Shown here one piece after another: positions 36,487 through 45,147 of a stretch of 64,000 nt of DNA. This DNA comes from Roseiarcus sp963770275. Its GTDB lineage: Bacteria > Pseudomonadota > Alphaproteobacteria > Rhizobiales > Beijerinckiaceae. The notes under the pieces are model-generated. The model ran no database searches and was not told the origin of the DNA. It saw only the letters and a program-made list of their open reading frames with translations. The translations under genes and the position numbers were made by a program. The DNA lies in assembly GCA_963770275.1 (NCBI GenBank), contig CAVYPD010000016.1, positions 1 to 64,000 on the forward strand, read 5' to 3'. Within the stretch, counting starts at the first letter, position 1, and every line of letters starts with the position of its first letter.

Positions 36487-38072
36487 GCGACGCCGCCGCG
36501 GCGGCTGGGGCTCCGACGGCTGGCGCCAGGGCGCCGACCAACCCTTGGATCATCGCCGTTCTGGTCGCGCTTGCGGCCTTCATGGAGGTGCTCGACACCA
36601 CGATCGCCAACGTGGTGCTGCCCTATATCGCGGGCGGGATGGGCGTCAGCTCCGACGAAGCGTCCTGGGTGGTGACGAGCTATCTGGTCTCCAACGCCAT
36701 CAGCCTGACGGCGAGCCCCTTCTTGGCCCGCCTGTTTGGCCGCAAGACCTTCTTCCTGATCTGCCTCGGACTGTTCAGCGTCAGTTCGATCCTGTGCGCG
36801 CAAGCCTGGAATCTGAACTCGCTCCTCCTGTTCCGCATCCTGCAAGGCCTTGCCGGCGGCGGCATGGTGCCGGTGTCGCAGTCGATTTTGGCCGACGCCT
36901 TCCCGCCGGAGAAACGCGGCCAGGCGTTTGCGCTGTTCGGCGTCGCGGTGGTCGTGGCGCCGGTGGTTGGCCCGACGCTCGGCGGCTGGCTCGCCGATAA
37001 TTTCACCTGGCGCTGGTGCTTCTTGATCAACGGCCCGGTCGGCCTCGCCACGATCGCGCTGATCGCCGTCCTTCTGCCCGCGGACAAACCCAATCCGGAG
37101 AAGCAAGCCCGATTCGACGTGATCGGCTTTCTGTTGGTGGCGACGTTCCTCGGCGCCCTTGAGGTCGTGCTCGACCGCGGCCTTGAGGACGACTGGTTCG
37201 GCTCAGGCTTTATCGTAACATTCACAGTGATTTGCGCCCTCGCCTTCGTGCTCATGATTCCCTGGGAGTTGAGCCGCAAGGATCCGATGATCGACATGCG
37301 CATGGTCGGGTCGCGTCAGTTTGGCGCATGCTTCCTGGTGATGGGGGCGACCGGCGCGATCCTCTACGCGACGACCCAGTTCCTGCCGCTCATGGTCCAG
37401 ACGAACTTCGGCTATACGGCGACCTGGGCCGGCCTCGTGCTGTCGCCCGGCGGCCTCGTCACGATGGTGATGATGTTCATCGTCGGACAGGTTTCGACCC
37501 GGATCCAGCCGAAATATCTGATCATGACCGGCGCGATCTTCGCCGCGATCTCGATGTATCAGCTGACCAACGTCTACGCCGATCTCGACTTCTGGACCCT
37601 CGCGCGCACCCGCATGGCGCTCGGCGTCGGATTGCCGCTCATCTTTATTCCAATCATCGCAGCCTCTTACGACGGAATCCCGGCAAACAGGGTGGACATG
37701 GCGTCGGCCCTGATCAATGCGGCGCGCAATACGGGCGGCTCGATCGGCGTCTCAATCGCTTCCAACGTGCTCACGCATCGCGAGCAGTTCCATCAGAGCC
37801 GGCTCATCGAGCACGTCACGCCGTCGAGCCCGCAATATCAGAGCACGCTGCAACAGGTGACGCACTACTTCGCCTTACAGGGCTTCTCGCCGAGCGACGC
37901 GCAGGCGCGGGCGACCGCCTGGATCGGCCAGCAGGTACAGAACCAATCCGCCTTTCTCTCCTACGTCGACGTATTCTGGGTGCTGATGCTGCTCTCGCTC
38001 GCCGCCGTTCCGCTGGCGATGAGCCTTCGGAAGGTCAAGCTCGGCGGCGGTCCGGCGCCGGCGGCGCATTGA
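36483..38072 (+). CDS. EmrB/QacA (DHA2) MFS drug efflux permease
   Basis: 529 residues from GTG 36483, coupled by a GTGA overlap to the upstream gene; an in-frame GTG at 36468 is the alternative. Fourteen TM segments are apparent. DHA2 motifs: LDTTIANVVLPYIAGGMG (motif D1), RLFGRKTFFLICLGLFSVS (motif A), and the motif C region VVVAPVVGPTLGGWLADNF. The mid-loop (PADKPNPEKQARFDVIGFLL) and a C-terminal helix complete it. A proton-driven exporter of hydrophobic drugs working with the EmrA-like protein, under the divergent TetR regulator. The frame is intact. An outer-membrane TolC partner is not in this operon. Confidence 0.93.
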   Translation: MSDAAAAAGAPTAGARAPTNPWIIAVLVALAAFMEVLDTTIANVVLPYIAGGMGVSSDEASWVVTSYLVSNAISLTASPFLARLFGRKTFFLICLGLFSVSSILCAQAWNLNSLLLFRILQGLAGGGMVPVSQSILADAFPPEKRGQAFALFGVAVVVAPVVGPTLGGWLADNFTWRWCFLINGPVGLATIALIAVLLPADKPNPEKQARFDVIGFLLVATFLGALEVVLDRGLEDDWFGSGFIVTFTVICALAFVLMIPWELSRKDPMIDMRMVGSRQFGACFLVMGATGAILYATTQFLPLMVQTNFGYTATWAGLVLSPGGLVTMVMMFIVGQVSTRIQPKYLIMTGAIFAAISMYQLTNVYADLDFWTLARTRMALGVGLPLIFIPIIAASYDGIPANRVDMASALINAARNTGGSIGVSIASNVLTHREQFHQSRLIEHVTPSSPQYQSTLQQVTHYFALQGFSPSDAQARATAWIGQQVQNQSAFLSYVDVFWVLMLLSLAAVPLAMSLRKVKLGGGPAPAAH

Positions 38073-38184
38073 GGCTGCGACCGTCGTTTCAGGTGCCGCT
38101 GCTGTCGTTCGAGGCGCCCAACCTGCGGCCCCTTCATATCCGGGAGGACCCTTGGTGCAACCAGAGCGCGAGTTACCCGCAAGC

Positions 38185-38285
38185 AAATCCAAATAAAAAC
38201 AAGGAAAAGTCCTTGCATTTCCTTGGATTCCTTTGGTCGAATCTGGACTTTTCAAAGGGTTACAACGAATCCAAATAAAAAATCT
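38185..38285 (-). repeat. HTH-module tail, orphan copy 3
   Basis: The minus-strand core GTAACCCTTTGAAAAG (38248-38263) is followed by GGAATCCAAGGAAATGCAAGG. A small hairpin CAAGGA-AAAG-TCCTTG (about 38201-38216) and direct repeats of AATCCAAATAAAAA at 38186-38199 and 38268-38281 frame the unit. It matches the tails after the two HTH genes, but no HTH gene lies upstream on this strand. Confidence 0.55.
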
Positions 38286-38653
38286 CCTCACCCGCTTCGA
38301 ACTCGCGCCTCAGGTTGTCCTCGAATATCTCAGAAACGGCTCCGATCTCTCCGTCGTGCGCTTCTCTCTCGCCGCGCCGCTTGGCGGTCCGAGAGCTTCA
38401 TCAGCCGAAATTTTACCGAGGATTCCTGGTTTCGCCAACGTTTTGTTTGCCGCCATCGTTGTACGGCGCTGGAATATCTTGATCTAGCAATGAATTACGA
38501 AAGGAAGTTCAACATAGCCACGAAGTCAAGGCGGAAGATATTCGTGATGCGGACGCCATCCCGCTGGAGCAGGATCGCGGTGTAGACAGGAGACGGAGAG
38601 TTCGAACTGGCTCACGGTCGTTCATGATGGCGATGGGGTTGCGCGCGCTCGGG
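38286..38653. other. Intergenic region, possible relic
   Basis: About 370 bp without a supported gene. One plus-strand frame (FELAPQVVLEYLRNGSDLSV and onward) has partly protein-like composition but no start site and no recognised family; it may be a fragment of something brought in with the repeat. Confidence 0.3.
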
Positions 38654-39085
38654 TCATGTCCGGGTTATCCGCGCGTGACTTCGCGCTCGCCACAAAAGCG
38701 CCGAGACCGCGAACCACAGGATTGTGCCGAACGCGAGCGATCCAGCGGCGCTAACCGGCGCGAGAAGCCACAGGACTGCGCCGAAGGCGGTGAGACCAAT
38801 GGCGCCAAGGCCCGCGCCGGCTGCGTCGAGCGCGGCCGCGTTCTTGCCGCGCTCGCCGACTTTCAGCGCCCTTTTTTCCTTCCGCTCGCGCTCATGTTTT
38901 TCAATCAGCGTGGCGCTCGCGAAAAAGACTGCCGGCACTGCGAGAAACAACCCTCCTACGACCGGACCCCAGACATTCCCGGCCACGCCGGCCACGACCG
39001 TTGCAAGCCCTCCGAGAAAAAAGCGCAAGACGAGCTCGGACCAGCGACTGTCTTTAACAGAGGAGAACTTAAAACGGACGACCAC
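38654..39085 (-). CDS. DUF3147-like membrane protein, second of pair
   Basis: 143 residues from GTG 39085, two bases after the stop of the preceding gene. It begins VVVRFKFSSVKDSRWSELVL. Hydrophobic segments: RFFLGGLATVVAGVAGNVWG, PVVGGLFLAVPAVFFASATL, and two near the C-terminus (LGAIGLTAFGAVLWLLAPVS, LAFGTILWFAVSALLW). A conserved IEKHERERKE follows the second segment. This resembles DUF3147 inner-membrane proteins. Function unknown. Overlapping translation with the upstream paralog suggests a two-subunit membrane unit. Confidence 0.75.
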   Translation of the reverse strand: MVVRFKFSSVKDSRWSELVLRFFLGGLATVVAGVAGNVWGPVVGGLFLAVPAVFFASATLIEKHERERKEKRALKVGERGKNAAALDAAGAGLGAIGLTAFGAVLWLLAPVSAAGSLAFGTILWFAVSALLWRARSHARITRT

Positions 39086-39087
39086 TT

Positions 39088-39426
39088 CTAGCCCAGCAAA
39101 ATCTGCTCGAGGCCGATGGCCACAAAAAGCCACGCCACGATCGCCGTCGAGGTCGCAGTCAGCGTCGAGCAGCGGACGCGCATCAGAAGCTGGCAAACCA
39201 GAAAGCTGTAAACCGCAAACGCGATTGCGCCCAGAATCATGGACCGTCCCTCGATTGAAACGTAAGCGGCGTCATGGTTCCAGAACGCGAGCGTAAGCGA
39301 GACGAGGGCGACCGAAGGAGCGGCTCCGAAAAGGCCTGCGAAGCTTTTTGGGCGAAGGATGTCACCGATCATCGCGAACAGCGAAACGATCAGGCCCCCT
39401 GCGGCAAATCGGATCACATACTCCAT
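39088..39426 (-). CDS. DUF3147-like membrane protein, first of pair
   Basis: 112 residues from ATG 39426, preceded by GGGAGG. Four TM segments: VIRFAAGGLIVSLFAMIGDI, SFAGLFGAAPSVALVSLTLA, SMILGAIAFAVYSFLVCQLL, and STAIVAWLFVAIGLEQILLG. The longer open frame upstream of 39426 lacks homology. It belongs with the following gene (2-bp gap). A short hydrophobic family of unknown role, perhaps a transporter dimer. Confidence 0.75.
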   Translation of the reverse strand: MEYVIRFAAGGLIVSLFAMIGDILRPKSFAGLFGAAPSVALVSLTLAFWNHDAAYVSIEGRSMILGAIAFAVYSFLVCQLLMRVRCSTLTATSTAIVAWLFVAIGLEQILLG

Positions 39427-39689
39427 GAGCCTCCCTGCTCCATACGAGAGGCGGCTGGCGGGCCCACGTCCGCCCGCGTAGCTCCTAATATGACGATCAA
39501 CCGGCAAGGTAAGATATTGTTCCGAAATAGAGATCCGTCTTTTTTGACATGAAACTGTCGGCTGCGCCGGCTTGTCCGCCGACGCCTCAGGGCCGTGAAA
39601 TCTGTTATCCGCAGCATTAGCAAGTTCCATGCACGGCGGCTTCGCCAAACCCCTGCCATTCGCTTTACACCTTCGACAGCAGTTCGGTC

Positions 39690-40007
39690 ATGAACGACCA
39701 GGAGCGGGCCTCCATCCTTCGCGGGCGCGACAAAGGCGTCGGCACGGTGAAGACCATATTGGATCAGACGATACCGGGCTTCGCGCCCGACACGCGGCTA
39801 AAATTCGCCAATCAAATTGTCGATGCTTTGCTCGATAAGAGCGTATCGGCGCAATTGTCGCGTGAGGCGCACAGTCCGCAAGATCAATTCCAGCAGGAAA
39901 CCGATAAGCTCAATGCAGTCCTGCGGATGCCAACGCCGAGCCTTCTGCAGCAGGCGCCCGTCGGCGTCTCCGTCACCATTCACTTCATTCTCGGAGGACG
40001 GCGATGA
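39690..40007 (+). CDS. Hypothetical protein
   Basis: 105 residues. Mostly helical and polar at first (MNDQERASILRGRDKGVGTV, FAPDTRLKFANQIVDALLDK), then a Gln-rich stretch, ending with a hydrophobic beta-like tail (APVGVSVTIHFILGGRR). Third-position composition matches the genome. No family recognised. Confidence 0.55.
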   Translation: MNDQERASILRGRDKGVGTVKTILDQTIPGFAPDTRLKFANQIVDALLDKSVSAQLSREAHSPQDQFQQETDKLNAVLRMPTPSLLQQAPVGVSVTIHFILGGRR

Positions 40008-40083
40008 TGAGCGGGCGTGGTGGCCCAACGCGACGGCTAAGCGCTAACAAATCCCGCTAACCAACGGACGTAAGCTACTGAGC

Positions 40084-40260
40084 TTATGGAAGATTTTCAG
40101 TGACGGACGCGACTCGTCGCCACACAGCGTAGCCCTCATCATCGCCCTCCGCGGCGCAATGATCCGCCTTCTCCTCCGCCAGCAGCGCGGCTCGCTTGCC
40201 GAATCGATGTTTGAGGGCCTTGGCGTGGATTTCGATCGCTTCAGTCAAAGACACGTTCAC
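40084..40260 (-). CDS. Small conserved protein (58 aa)
   Basis: A 58-residue gene from GTG 40260 (an in-frame GTG at 40254 is equally possible) to TAA 40084. The protein reads MNVSLTEAIEIHAKALKHRF, then GKRAALLAEEKADHCAAEGD, then DEGYAVWRRVASVTENLP. Similar short proteins with AIEIHAKALK and a GDxEGxAVWxRVA motif occur widely in Rhizobiales. Probably a small helical cytoplasmic protein; function unknown. It is easily missed because of its size and GTG start. Confidence 0.7.
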   Translation of the reverse strand: MNVSLTEAIEIHAKALKHRFGKRAALLAEEKADHCAAEGDDEGYAVWRRVASVTENLP

Positions 40261-40627
40261 GTGACGCCCCGCTCTGTCGCAGAATCGTCATATAGCGAAT
40301 GGCGGCCACTCGTCTCAAATCAACTTGGCGAGAGCACCGCAAAGGGGGACGGAGAGATCGCGGTTCGCCGGCGCTTAATACAATCGCATTATCACCTCAA
40401 ATGTCCCAGATTCAGTGCACAGCCACCCTCACTGAGCAGCTATCGACCGCGAAATGCAGCGTCGTTGGGGGTTCGTAGACTCGTCGGCTCGGCTTGATTT
40501 AGGTCGCTCCGAACCTGGAGCCGGCCTTTAAGATCGGCTGGTCGCCACCGATAAGCGGCCGCGGCGAATTCGCGGATGAAGGCTGCGGTACTGCGAAATT
40601 CAAGAATTCTGCAAAAGGGGAAGCCGC
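40261..40627. other. Intergenic region, nothing convincing
   Basis: About 370 bp between two minus-strand genes, with a lower-GC part (40340-40480) likely to hold the promoter of the 58-residue gene. No recognised gene or repeat. Confidence 0.35.
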
Positions 40628-41158
40628 TTACCTCGGCGTCATCGACTCGCGCTCGACAAAGAACATCCGCGCCAACCTGCCTTTCCCGAGCGCCTCGTCG
40701 AGCACCTGAAAAGCGAAATACGGAATGAGCACCAGCAGCATGATCAGGTAGCCGGCGAGCGTTTCCTCTAGCCGCGCGCCAACGAGATCGCCGAGCGAGT
40801 CGGCAATCGACCGGTGGTGGAACAGTCCAACGAGAGCCTCCTCGACTATGGTCAGGATCACCAGCAGCAGCAGGAAGCCGAACGCCTTGTGCAACGTCGG
40901 CCAGATCAGAGGACCGGTGTGGCCCTCGCCGATCTTCATGGCGTGGCCAATCAATATGAACTTCGCCAGCACCAGGGCCTTGACGATGGCAACGCCCCAA
41001 GGTGCGAATTCGACGCCCGCGGTGTGCAGCACCGCGGTCTTCACCGCAATCACCGCGCCAAGCGTAATGTAGAGGTAGACGGTCAGGATCAAGAGTTCCT
41101 TGAACTCGTCAGTGGCGCGCTGCTGCAGTGTCGCTTTCGCAGGGGTCTCCGTTGCCAC
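40628..41158 (-). CDS. Four-TM membrane protein
   Basis: 176 residues from GTG 41158 (TAGGAGAGA upstream); an upstream ATG lacks a ribosome-binding site. Hydrophobic segments: ELLILTVYLYITLGAVIAVK, VAIVKALVLAKFILIGHAMK, LHKAFGFLLLLVILTIVEEA, and LAGYLIMLLVLIPYFAFQVL. Small charged loops carry GEGHTGPLIWPTL. I recognise no specific domain, though similar proteins are common in alphaproteobacteria. Divergent from the arylsulfatase gene. Confidence 0.7.
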   Translation of the reverse strand: MATETPAKATLQQRATDEFKELLILTVYLYITLGAVIAVKTAVLHTAGVEFAPWGVAIVKALVLAKFILIGHAMKIGEGHTGPLIWPTLHKAFGFLLLLVILTIVEEALVGLFHHRSIADSLGDLVGARLEETLAGYLIMLLVLIPYFAFQVLDEALGKGRLARMFFVERESMTPR

Positions 41159-41315
41159 GATGGTCTCTCCTAAGCGTCTGCGTCCAGCCAGCGATCCGCA
41201 CACGCGTGCGCTGGGCGACGAGTTCATCCCCGTATTCGCTTCAACCTATGACATGCTTGCGGGAGCGCCGCATTACCGGCAATGGTCGGTTTCGATCACG
41301 CGAAGGTTTTGACCC

Positions 41316-43692
41316 ATGGGCCTGGAAGACAAGAAACATCGCTCGCATCTGCCCATCGCCACGCCCGAGCGAACCGGCTTCATGGCTTACGATGCGAAAG
41401 ATCCGGACAGCAAATTCCCACCCATTGAGCAACTGCGTCCGCCGAAGGGCGCGCCGAATATCCTGATCATCCTGATTGACGACGCCGGATTCGGCTCGGC
41501 GAGCGCGTTTGGGGGCCCTTGCCAGACGCCGAGCGCGGAGAAACTGGCGGCAGGCGGTCTGAAATACAATCGCTTTCACACCACCGCCCTTTGCTCGCCG
41601 AGCCGCCAGGCCCTGTTGACCGGGCGCAATCACCATTCGGCCGGCATGGGCGGGATCACGGAAATCGCCACCGGGGCGCCCGGATACAATTCCGTCCTGC
41701 CCAACACGATTTCGCCGCTTGCGCGGACGCTAAAGCTCAACGGCTACTCGACGGCGCAGTTCGGCAAATGCCACGAGGTGCCGGTTTGGGAGACGAGCCC
41801 GGTTGGGCCCTTCGACGCCTGGCCGACCGGCGGCGGCGGTTTCGAATATTTCTATGGTTTCCTCGGCGGCGAGGCGAACCAGTGGTACCCGACCCTGTAC
41901 GAGGGCACGACGCCGGTTGAGCCCAAGAAAACGCCCGAAGAGGGCTACCACTTCATGGAGGACATGACCGACAAGGCCATGGCCTGGGTGTCGCAGCAGA
42001 AGGCGCTCGCCCCGGACAAACCGTTCTTCGTCTATTTCGCGCCGGGCGCGACGCATGCTCCGCACCATGTGCCCAAGGACTGGGCCGACAAATACAAAGG
42101 CAAATTCGATCAGGGCTGGGACAAGCTGCGCGAGGAAACGTTTGCGCGGCAGAAGGCGCTCGGCGTCATTCCACAGGATGCGCAACTCACCGCCCGCCAT
42201 GCGGAAATCCCCAGTTGGGACGAAATGCCCGAGGCGCTCAAACCGGTCCTGCGCCGACAAATGGAAGTGTATGCAGGGTTCATGGAATACACCGACCACC
42301 ATGTCGGACGCTTGCTCGAGGGCTTGAAGAAGCTCGACATCTCCGACGACACGCTCGTTTATTATATCATCGGCGACAACGGCGCCTCGGCCGAAGGCAC
42401 GATCAATGGCGCCTATAACGAAATGGCCAACTTCAATGGCCTCGCCGCGCTTGAGACCCCCGAATTCCTGACGGAGCGCCTGGACAAGCTCGGCGGTCCG
42501 GATTCGTACAACCATTATGCGGTCGGTTGGGCGCACGCGATGAACACGCCCTACCAATGGACGAAGCAGGTCGCTTCACACTGGGGCGGGACGCGCAACG
42601 GCACGATCGTGTCCTGGCCGAAGGGCATTCAGGCGAAGGGCGAAATCCGTTCGCAGTTCCACCATCTGATCGACGTGGCGCCCACAATCCTCGAGGCCGC
42701 GGGTCTACCCGAACCGGTCTCGGTCAACGGCATCCACCAGCGCCCGATCGAGGGCGTCAGCATGCTGTACTCGTTCAACGACGCGAAGGCCGCCGAGCAG
42801 CACGAGACGCAATATTTCGAGATGTTCGGCAACCGCGGCATCTACCACAAGGGCTGGACGGCGGTGACAAAGCACGGGACGCCCTGGGTGCTCGTTGGGC
42901 GAAAGACCGTGCCGCTCGACGACGATGTCTGGGAGCTTTACGACACCAACAAGGACTGGAGCCAGGCGAACGATCTCTCCAAACAGATGCCGGAGAAGCT
43001 GCGTGAACTCCAGCGCCTATGGCTGATCGAGGCGACGCGCTACAACGTGCTGCCGATCGACGATCGGTTCGCCGAAAAGATAAACCCGGACACCGCCGGC
43101 CGGCCGGTGCTGATCAAGGGAAATACGCAACTCCTGTTCGGCGGGATGGGACGACTGTCCGAGAATTGCGTCCTGAACATCAAGAACAAGTCTCACTCCG
43201 TCACGGCGCAAATCGAGGTGCCGACGTCGGGAGCCGAAGGCGTCATCATCGCTCAGGGCGCGAACATCGGCGGCTGGAGCCTGTACGCCAAGGGCGGCAA
43301 GCTCAAGTATTGCTACAACGTCGCCGGAGTGAACCACTACTTACGTCGAGTCAGCGGACCCCCTGCCCTCCGGCGACCATCAGGTTCGCATGGAATTCGC
43401 CTATGCTGGCGGGGGCCTCGGCAAGGGCGGTCAAGCGACGCTCTTTGTCGACGGCAAGAAGGTCGGCGAGGGCGCCATACCGATGACGCAGGCGATGGTC
43501 TTCTCCGCCGACGACGGCTGCGACGTCGGCGAGGACACGGGCGCCCCTGTTTCGCCGGATTACGGGTCGCGCGGCAACGCGTTCAACGGCCGCGTCAAGG
43601 GCGTCCAGCTCGCCATTGCCGAGGCCGCTGAGAACTCGGACCACCTCGTCTCGCCGGAGGACGCCATCCGCATCGCCATGGCCCGCCAGTAA
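41316..43692 (+). CDS. Arylsulfatase, formylglycine type (one frameshift)
   Basis: About 790 residues, with an indel near 43340 before the last 110. Sulfatase-fold metal site: ILIILIDDAGFGSASAFGG (Asp55, Asp56) and the modification motif CSPSR at residue 93 in TTALCSPSRQALLTGRN. The Cys must be converted to formylglycine by a sulfatase-modifying enzyme not found in this window. Other conserved parts: GKCHEVPVWETSP, FFVYFAPGATHAPHHVPKDW, YYIIGDNGAS and HWGGTRNGTIVSWPKGI. Length and the C-terminal jelly-roll-like region match the large cytoplasmic or periplasmic AtsA-type enzymes. No signal peptide. It releases sulfate from sulfate esters. Confidence 0.92.
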
Positions 43693-43726
43693 ATTCGACC
43701 TGAAGTTGTTTCTCCAAACGAAACCG

Positions 43727-43743
43727 GGCGGCCGATGGCCGCC
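43727..43743. terminator. Hairpin between convergent genes
   Basis: GGCGGCC-GAT-GGCCGCC, a perfect 7-bp stem, lies 34 bp past the sulfatase stop and 30 bp past the stop of the minus-strand Gly-rich gene. It has no T-tract; it probably acts for both. Confidence 0.5.
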
Positions 43744-43773
43744 TGAAGGCGAACCATTAAGGCGAACGGTCTG

Positions 43774-44828
43774 TTAACGGAAATGCCCGCCGCCGCCGAA
43801 GTGGCCGCCGCCAAAACCGCCCATATGCCCGCCGCCAAAGCCGCCCACACGGCCGCCGCCAAAGCCGCCGCCGAAGCCACCGCGTGGCCGAAGTTTGCGC
43901 CGGCGAAATGACCGCCGCCGAACTGGCCGCCGCCGAAGCCGCCCACGTGGCCGACGTTTCCGCCGGCGAAATGACCGCCACCGAACTGGCCGGCGCCGAA
44001 GCCGCCCACGTGGCCGACGTTTCCGCCGGCGAAATGACCGCCGCCGAACTGGCCGGCGCCGAAGCCGCCCACGTGGCCGACGTTTCCGCCGACGAAATGA
44101 CCGCCGCCGAACTGGCCGCCGCCGAAGCCGCCCACGTGGCCGACGTTTCCGCCGGCGAAATGACCGCCACCGAACTGGCCGGCGCCGAAGCCGCCCACGT
44201 GGCCGACGTTTCCGCCGGCGAAATGACCGCCGCCGAACTGGCCGCCGCCGAAGCCGCCCACGTGGCCGACGTTTCCGCCGGCGAAATGACCGCCACCGAA
44301 CTGGCCGGCGCCGAAGCCGCCCACGTGGCCGACGTTTCTGCCGGCGAAATGAGCCCCGTTCCCGTGGAAAGCAAAGCCCCGGTGGAAGCCATGGTGGTGG
44401 AAGCGACCGCCTCCGACGAAGACCGGACCGCCCCACCCGTAGCCATAGTCGTAATACGGATAGGGGTAGCCGTAACTATAGTCGTCGCAGGAGCCGTAAT
44501 TCGACCCATAGTCGTAATCGCCGCAGTACGGATAGCCGGCCGCGGCGCCGGCGATCACTCCGGCCGCGACGGCCGCGCCGGGATTATAACCATAGCCGTA
44601 AACGTAGCGATGTCCGTTTCGCCAAACGTAGTGGCGGTGGCCTGCGTGGCCATGTGCGACATACCCGTGCAAGCCATGCCCGTGCAAGCCGTGTGAGACC
44701 CGCGGGTGAGCGGCGTGCCGATAGTGGTGAGCGACGGTCGCCGCGTCTGCGGCAGAAAGCGGGGACGAGAGGACAAAAGCGGCCGCGCTGAGCGCGATAG
44801 CCGAAACTCGAAGAGCGCCAAGAGTCAT
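43774..44828 (-). CDS. Exported Gly/His-rich repeat protein (one frameshift)
   Basis: About 350 residues from ATG 44828. A signal peptide (1-29, ending SAADA) is followed by a His/Gly/Tyr-rich region (HGLHGHGLHGYVAHGHAGHR, YGYGYNPGAAVAAGV, CGDYDYGSNYGSCDDYSYGY). Then come about seven and a half copies of a 21-residue unit, GGNVGHVGGFGAGQFGGGHF, differing mainly by Ala/Gly or Ala/Val. An indel near 43875 leads to a final GGF/GGGH-rich tail ending GGGGHFR. Long reading frames on the other strand here are side effects of the 63-bp period. It may be a surface or metal-binding (His-rich) protein. The copy number may be wrong in an assembly with so many indels. Confidence 0.75.
43903..44350. repeat. 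63-bp tandem repeat within the Gly/His-rich gene
   Basis: The string GCGAAATG recurs at 43903, 43966, 44029, 44092, 44155, 44218, 44281 and 44344, a strict 63-bp period. Copies differ at a few bases only, such as GCCGCC versus GCCGGC and GCCACC. Because 63 is divisible by three, every frame stays open through the array. Confidence 0.95.
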
Positions 44829-45099
44829 GGCAACTCCCTTTCATGCTGGGCGACGCAGCAGCGCCGCGGAAACACCCCCCTTCGCGCCAGAGCGTTACGC
44901 CACACCACACGATGGAGCCGCCAAGCCAAGTCGGCAATGGGGAGAACTACCCATCCTTTGACAGTCCTGATCGCGGCGTGGCCAGCCTATCCCTGGGCGT
45001 TGGCGGGAAGGTTGCGCCGGCGTGCGGTTGGGTTCGTACGATGCTTTGCCCCGCCCGCCGCCCGCGTGGCGGCGCTCTCCCCAGCTCCATAGCTTGACC
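44829..45099. other. Divergent promoter region
   Basis: About 270 bp between the minus-strand Gly/His-rich gene and the ABC importer operon. It should contain both promoters; no clear operator palindrome was seen. Confidence 0.35.
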
Positions 45100-45147
45100 A
45101 TGAGAACAGCGAAGACCTACGGTTCGCGGACGAGGGAGGAACGCGAC

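Noticed and set aside
43903..44350. CRISPR-like array
   Set aside because: Regular 63-bp period, but there are no unique spacers between repeats; the whole unit is repeated and it encodes a protein. No cas genes.
43884..44791. Long plus-strand frames (270-298 residues) across the Gly/His-rich gene
   Set aside because: The 63-bp period keeps every frame open; the minus-strand frame has the signal peptide and sensible composition, these do not.
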